Assembly (NCBI GenBank): GCA_905233805.1
Contig: CAJOER010000055.1
Span: 4,503-18,486, forward strand
DNA length: 13,984 nucleotides
Direction of reading: 5' to 3'
Source: an uncultured Eubacterium sp.
Lineage (GTDB): Bacteria; Bacillota; Clostridia; Oscillospirales; Acutalibacteraceae
In this document: positions 12,840 through 13,984 of the stretch, piece by piece
Numbering within the stretch: the first letter of the stretch is position 1
Layout of the letters: the number at the start of each line of letters is the position of its first letter
Made by a program: the position numbers and the translations under genes
The notes under the pieces: model-generated
Told to the model about the DNA's origin: nothing
Database searches by the model: none
Seen by the model: the letters and a program-made list of their open reading frames with translations, nothing else

Positions 12840-13984
12840 TTATTCACCCTCCCTGTTTATTTCGTCCATTACTTCCGCGTTATTCATATCGGGAATTTCA
12901 CGCTGTTTAATTTCCTTACGGTTCATACATACAGCTTTATAATCGCAGAATTCACAGGTTCTGTCATGATTCTTACCGTTTACGGGATTCTGATTAATAA
13001 TTCCGCGGTGAAGCGAATCACCCATATTGACTATCAGCGAATCTATCTTTTTACTGAGCATACCGAGTTCTGCAAGGCTTGCTATATCACCTTTAACAAC
13101 ATTTCCAGAGCCTGCTTTTGCAGGAATAAAACGTCCTTCAAGAGAATGTTCCATATGTTTAGCAAGCTCGTTTTCGCTGTCGTTCAAAATTAAACCTTTC
13201 ATTTTATAAAGGGTGTTCTCTTCTGATTCAATCTGCTTGTCCTTATCCTGAGAACGGTCAATGGAAAACATATTGCGGGAAGAATGCATATAAAGTACAC
13301 CCGCGGATATTCCTTTATATTCGCTCTCGCTTTCACAAAGAGTGAAAAGATAAATAAACATCTGCAGATTAAGGCCGTATATGATATCCGAGAGTTTAAA
13401 CATTTTTCTACCCGACTTATAGTCTACAACCCTTACATATTTAACGCCGTTTTCCTCATATAAATCAACTCTGTCAACAGCGCCTTTAATCTGTATGGTG
13501 CCGCCGTCGGGAAGTGTGAGAAGTTTTGATTTTACCGAATTTTCGTCATTTGCGTTTCCTATAACAAGTTCAAAAGCCTTCGGTTCAAAATCAGACTGCA
13601 GAAACTCAGCTTTCAGCCTCTCAACAACCGAAACGAGCATTTTTGAAAGACGCATAAACTGATACTTAAATCTCGGAGTAAAATGCTCTGCGTCACCCAT
13701 AAGATTATTCAGATAATAATCCAGATACTGATTTACAAGTATTCTGATTTCAGGACTTGACAGTGACGACAGCCCGTCTTTTCCCTTATCTCTGATTATG
13801 TTTTCAAGAACATAGTGTATAACCGTACCGGTCTGCATCGGGTCAAGCTGCGCTTTAAGACGCGGCCTCGCACCGAGTCCGAACTTACAGAAATAACGGA
13901 AGGCGCAGTTATAGTAATCGTCAATTCTTGACGCAGAAAGATACATATTATTCCCGAAAAGAGAAACTGCCGTACTCTTATTAT
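12840..13984 (-). CDS. addB: AddB helicase/nuclease subunit B, C-terminal part
   Basis: The last about 380 residues of AddB; the frame is open to the window edge (…TAVSLFGNNMYLSASRIDDYYN), so the gene continues outside and the ATG at 13946 is internal. AddB supplies the 5'-strand nuclease and, in its missing N-terminal part, an inactivated helicase-like domain that recognises Chi. Visible here is the C-terminal nuclease domain: YYNCAFRYFC, MQTGTVIHYVLE with the conserved His, GAVDRVDLY with the metal-binding Asp, and VDYKSG. The iron-sulphur cluster signature is complete: the Cys of NCAF plus TCEFCDYKAVC (C-x2-C-x5-C). Both AddA and AddB nuclease sites look intact. addB precedes addA in the usual order, with stop and start almost touching. 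Confidence 0.93.
   Translation of the reverse strand, partial: NKSTAVSLFGNNMYLSASRIDDYYNCAFRYFCKFGLGARPRLKAQLDPMQTGTVIHYVLENIIRDKGKDGLSSLSSPEIRILVNQYLDYYLNNLMGDAEHFTPRFKYQFMRLSKMLVSVVERLKAEFLQSDFEPKAFELVIGNANDENSVKSKLLTLPDGGTIQIKGAVDRVDLYEENGVKYVRVVDYKSGRKMFKLSDIIYGLNLQMFIYLFTLCESESEYKGISAGVLYMHSSRNMFSIDRSQDKDKQIESEENTLYKMKGLILNDSENELAKHMEHSLEGRFIPAKAGSGNVVKGDIASLAELGMLSKKIDSLIVNMGDSLHRGIINQNPVNGKNHDRTCEFCDYKAVCMNRKEIKQREIPDMNNAEVMDEINREGE

Noticed and set aside
13946..13984. ATG at 13946 as the true start of a short nuclease gene
   Set aside because: The frame stays open to the window edge and encodes the expected AddB sequence upstream (SLFGNNMYLSASRI), so the gene is clipped by the window, not truncated.
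1..13984. CRISPR array, transposon, phage or defence island
   Set aside because: No spaced repeats, transposase, integrase, tRNA boundary or change in coding style was seen; every gene belongs to a conserved cellular family.

Overview
All recognisable genes in this window lie on the minus strand, and almost all are housekeeping genes: cell-wall synthesis, a type IIA topoisomerase pair, SecG, ribosomal protein bL31 and the AddAB recombination nuclease. Protein style (AddAB rather than RecBCD, a KE-rich class A PBP tail, a second divergent GyrB/GyrA-like pair), strong GGAGG ribosome binding sites and AT-rich sigma-A promoters point to a low-to-moderate-GC Clostridia member, most likely a Ruminococcus/Oscillospiraceae-type gut organism. 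That assignment is inferred from family resemblance, not from a search.

In the direction of transcription (right to left): the 3' end of addB (clipped by the window edge) and complete addA form an operon at 9344-13984. rpmE (bL31) follows with its own promoter and a structured leader. Next is a yigZ/IMPACT-family gene broken by an internal deletion, closed by a strong terminator. A consensus promoter then drives the topoisomerase pair, ATPase/Toprim subunit first (6328-8307) and then the cleavage subunit (4073-6310). secG has its own strong promoter and a clear terminator. A DEDDh exonuclease with a C-terminal zinc ribbon follows, then a class A penicillin-binding protein whose reading frame is broken in the membrane-anchor region, and finally the first 46 codons of ruvX (yqgF).

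The main unusual points are two broken genes in otherwise intact sequence. The PBP frameshift happens to leave an ATGA junction that looks like two coupled genes. The yigZ break removes the family's signature SDDGEP-type motif. Other points are a topoisomerase pair that departs from textbook GyrB/ParE and GyrA/ParC at drug-contact positions and lacks a GyrA box, and two genes that start at TTG with an out-of-frame ATG exactly 5 nt upstream. I saw no mobile element, CRISPR array, tRNA, rRNA or defence island. No gene-free stretch exceeds about 120 nt, and I found no convincing new multi-gene system.
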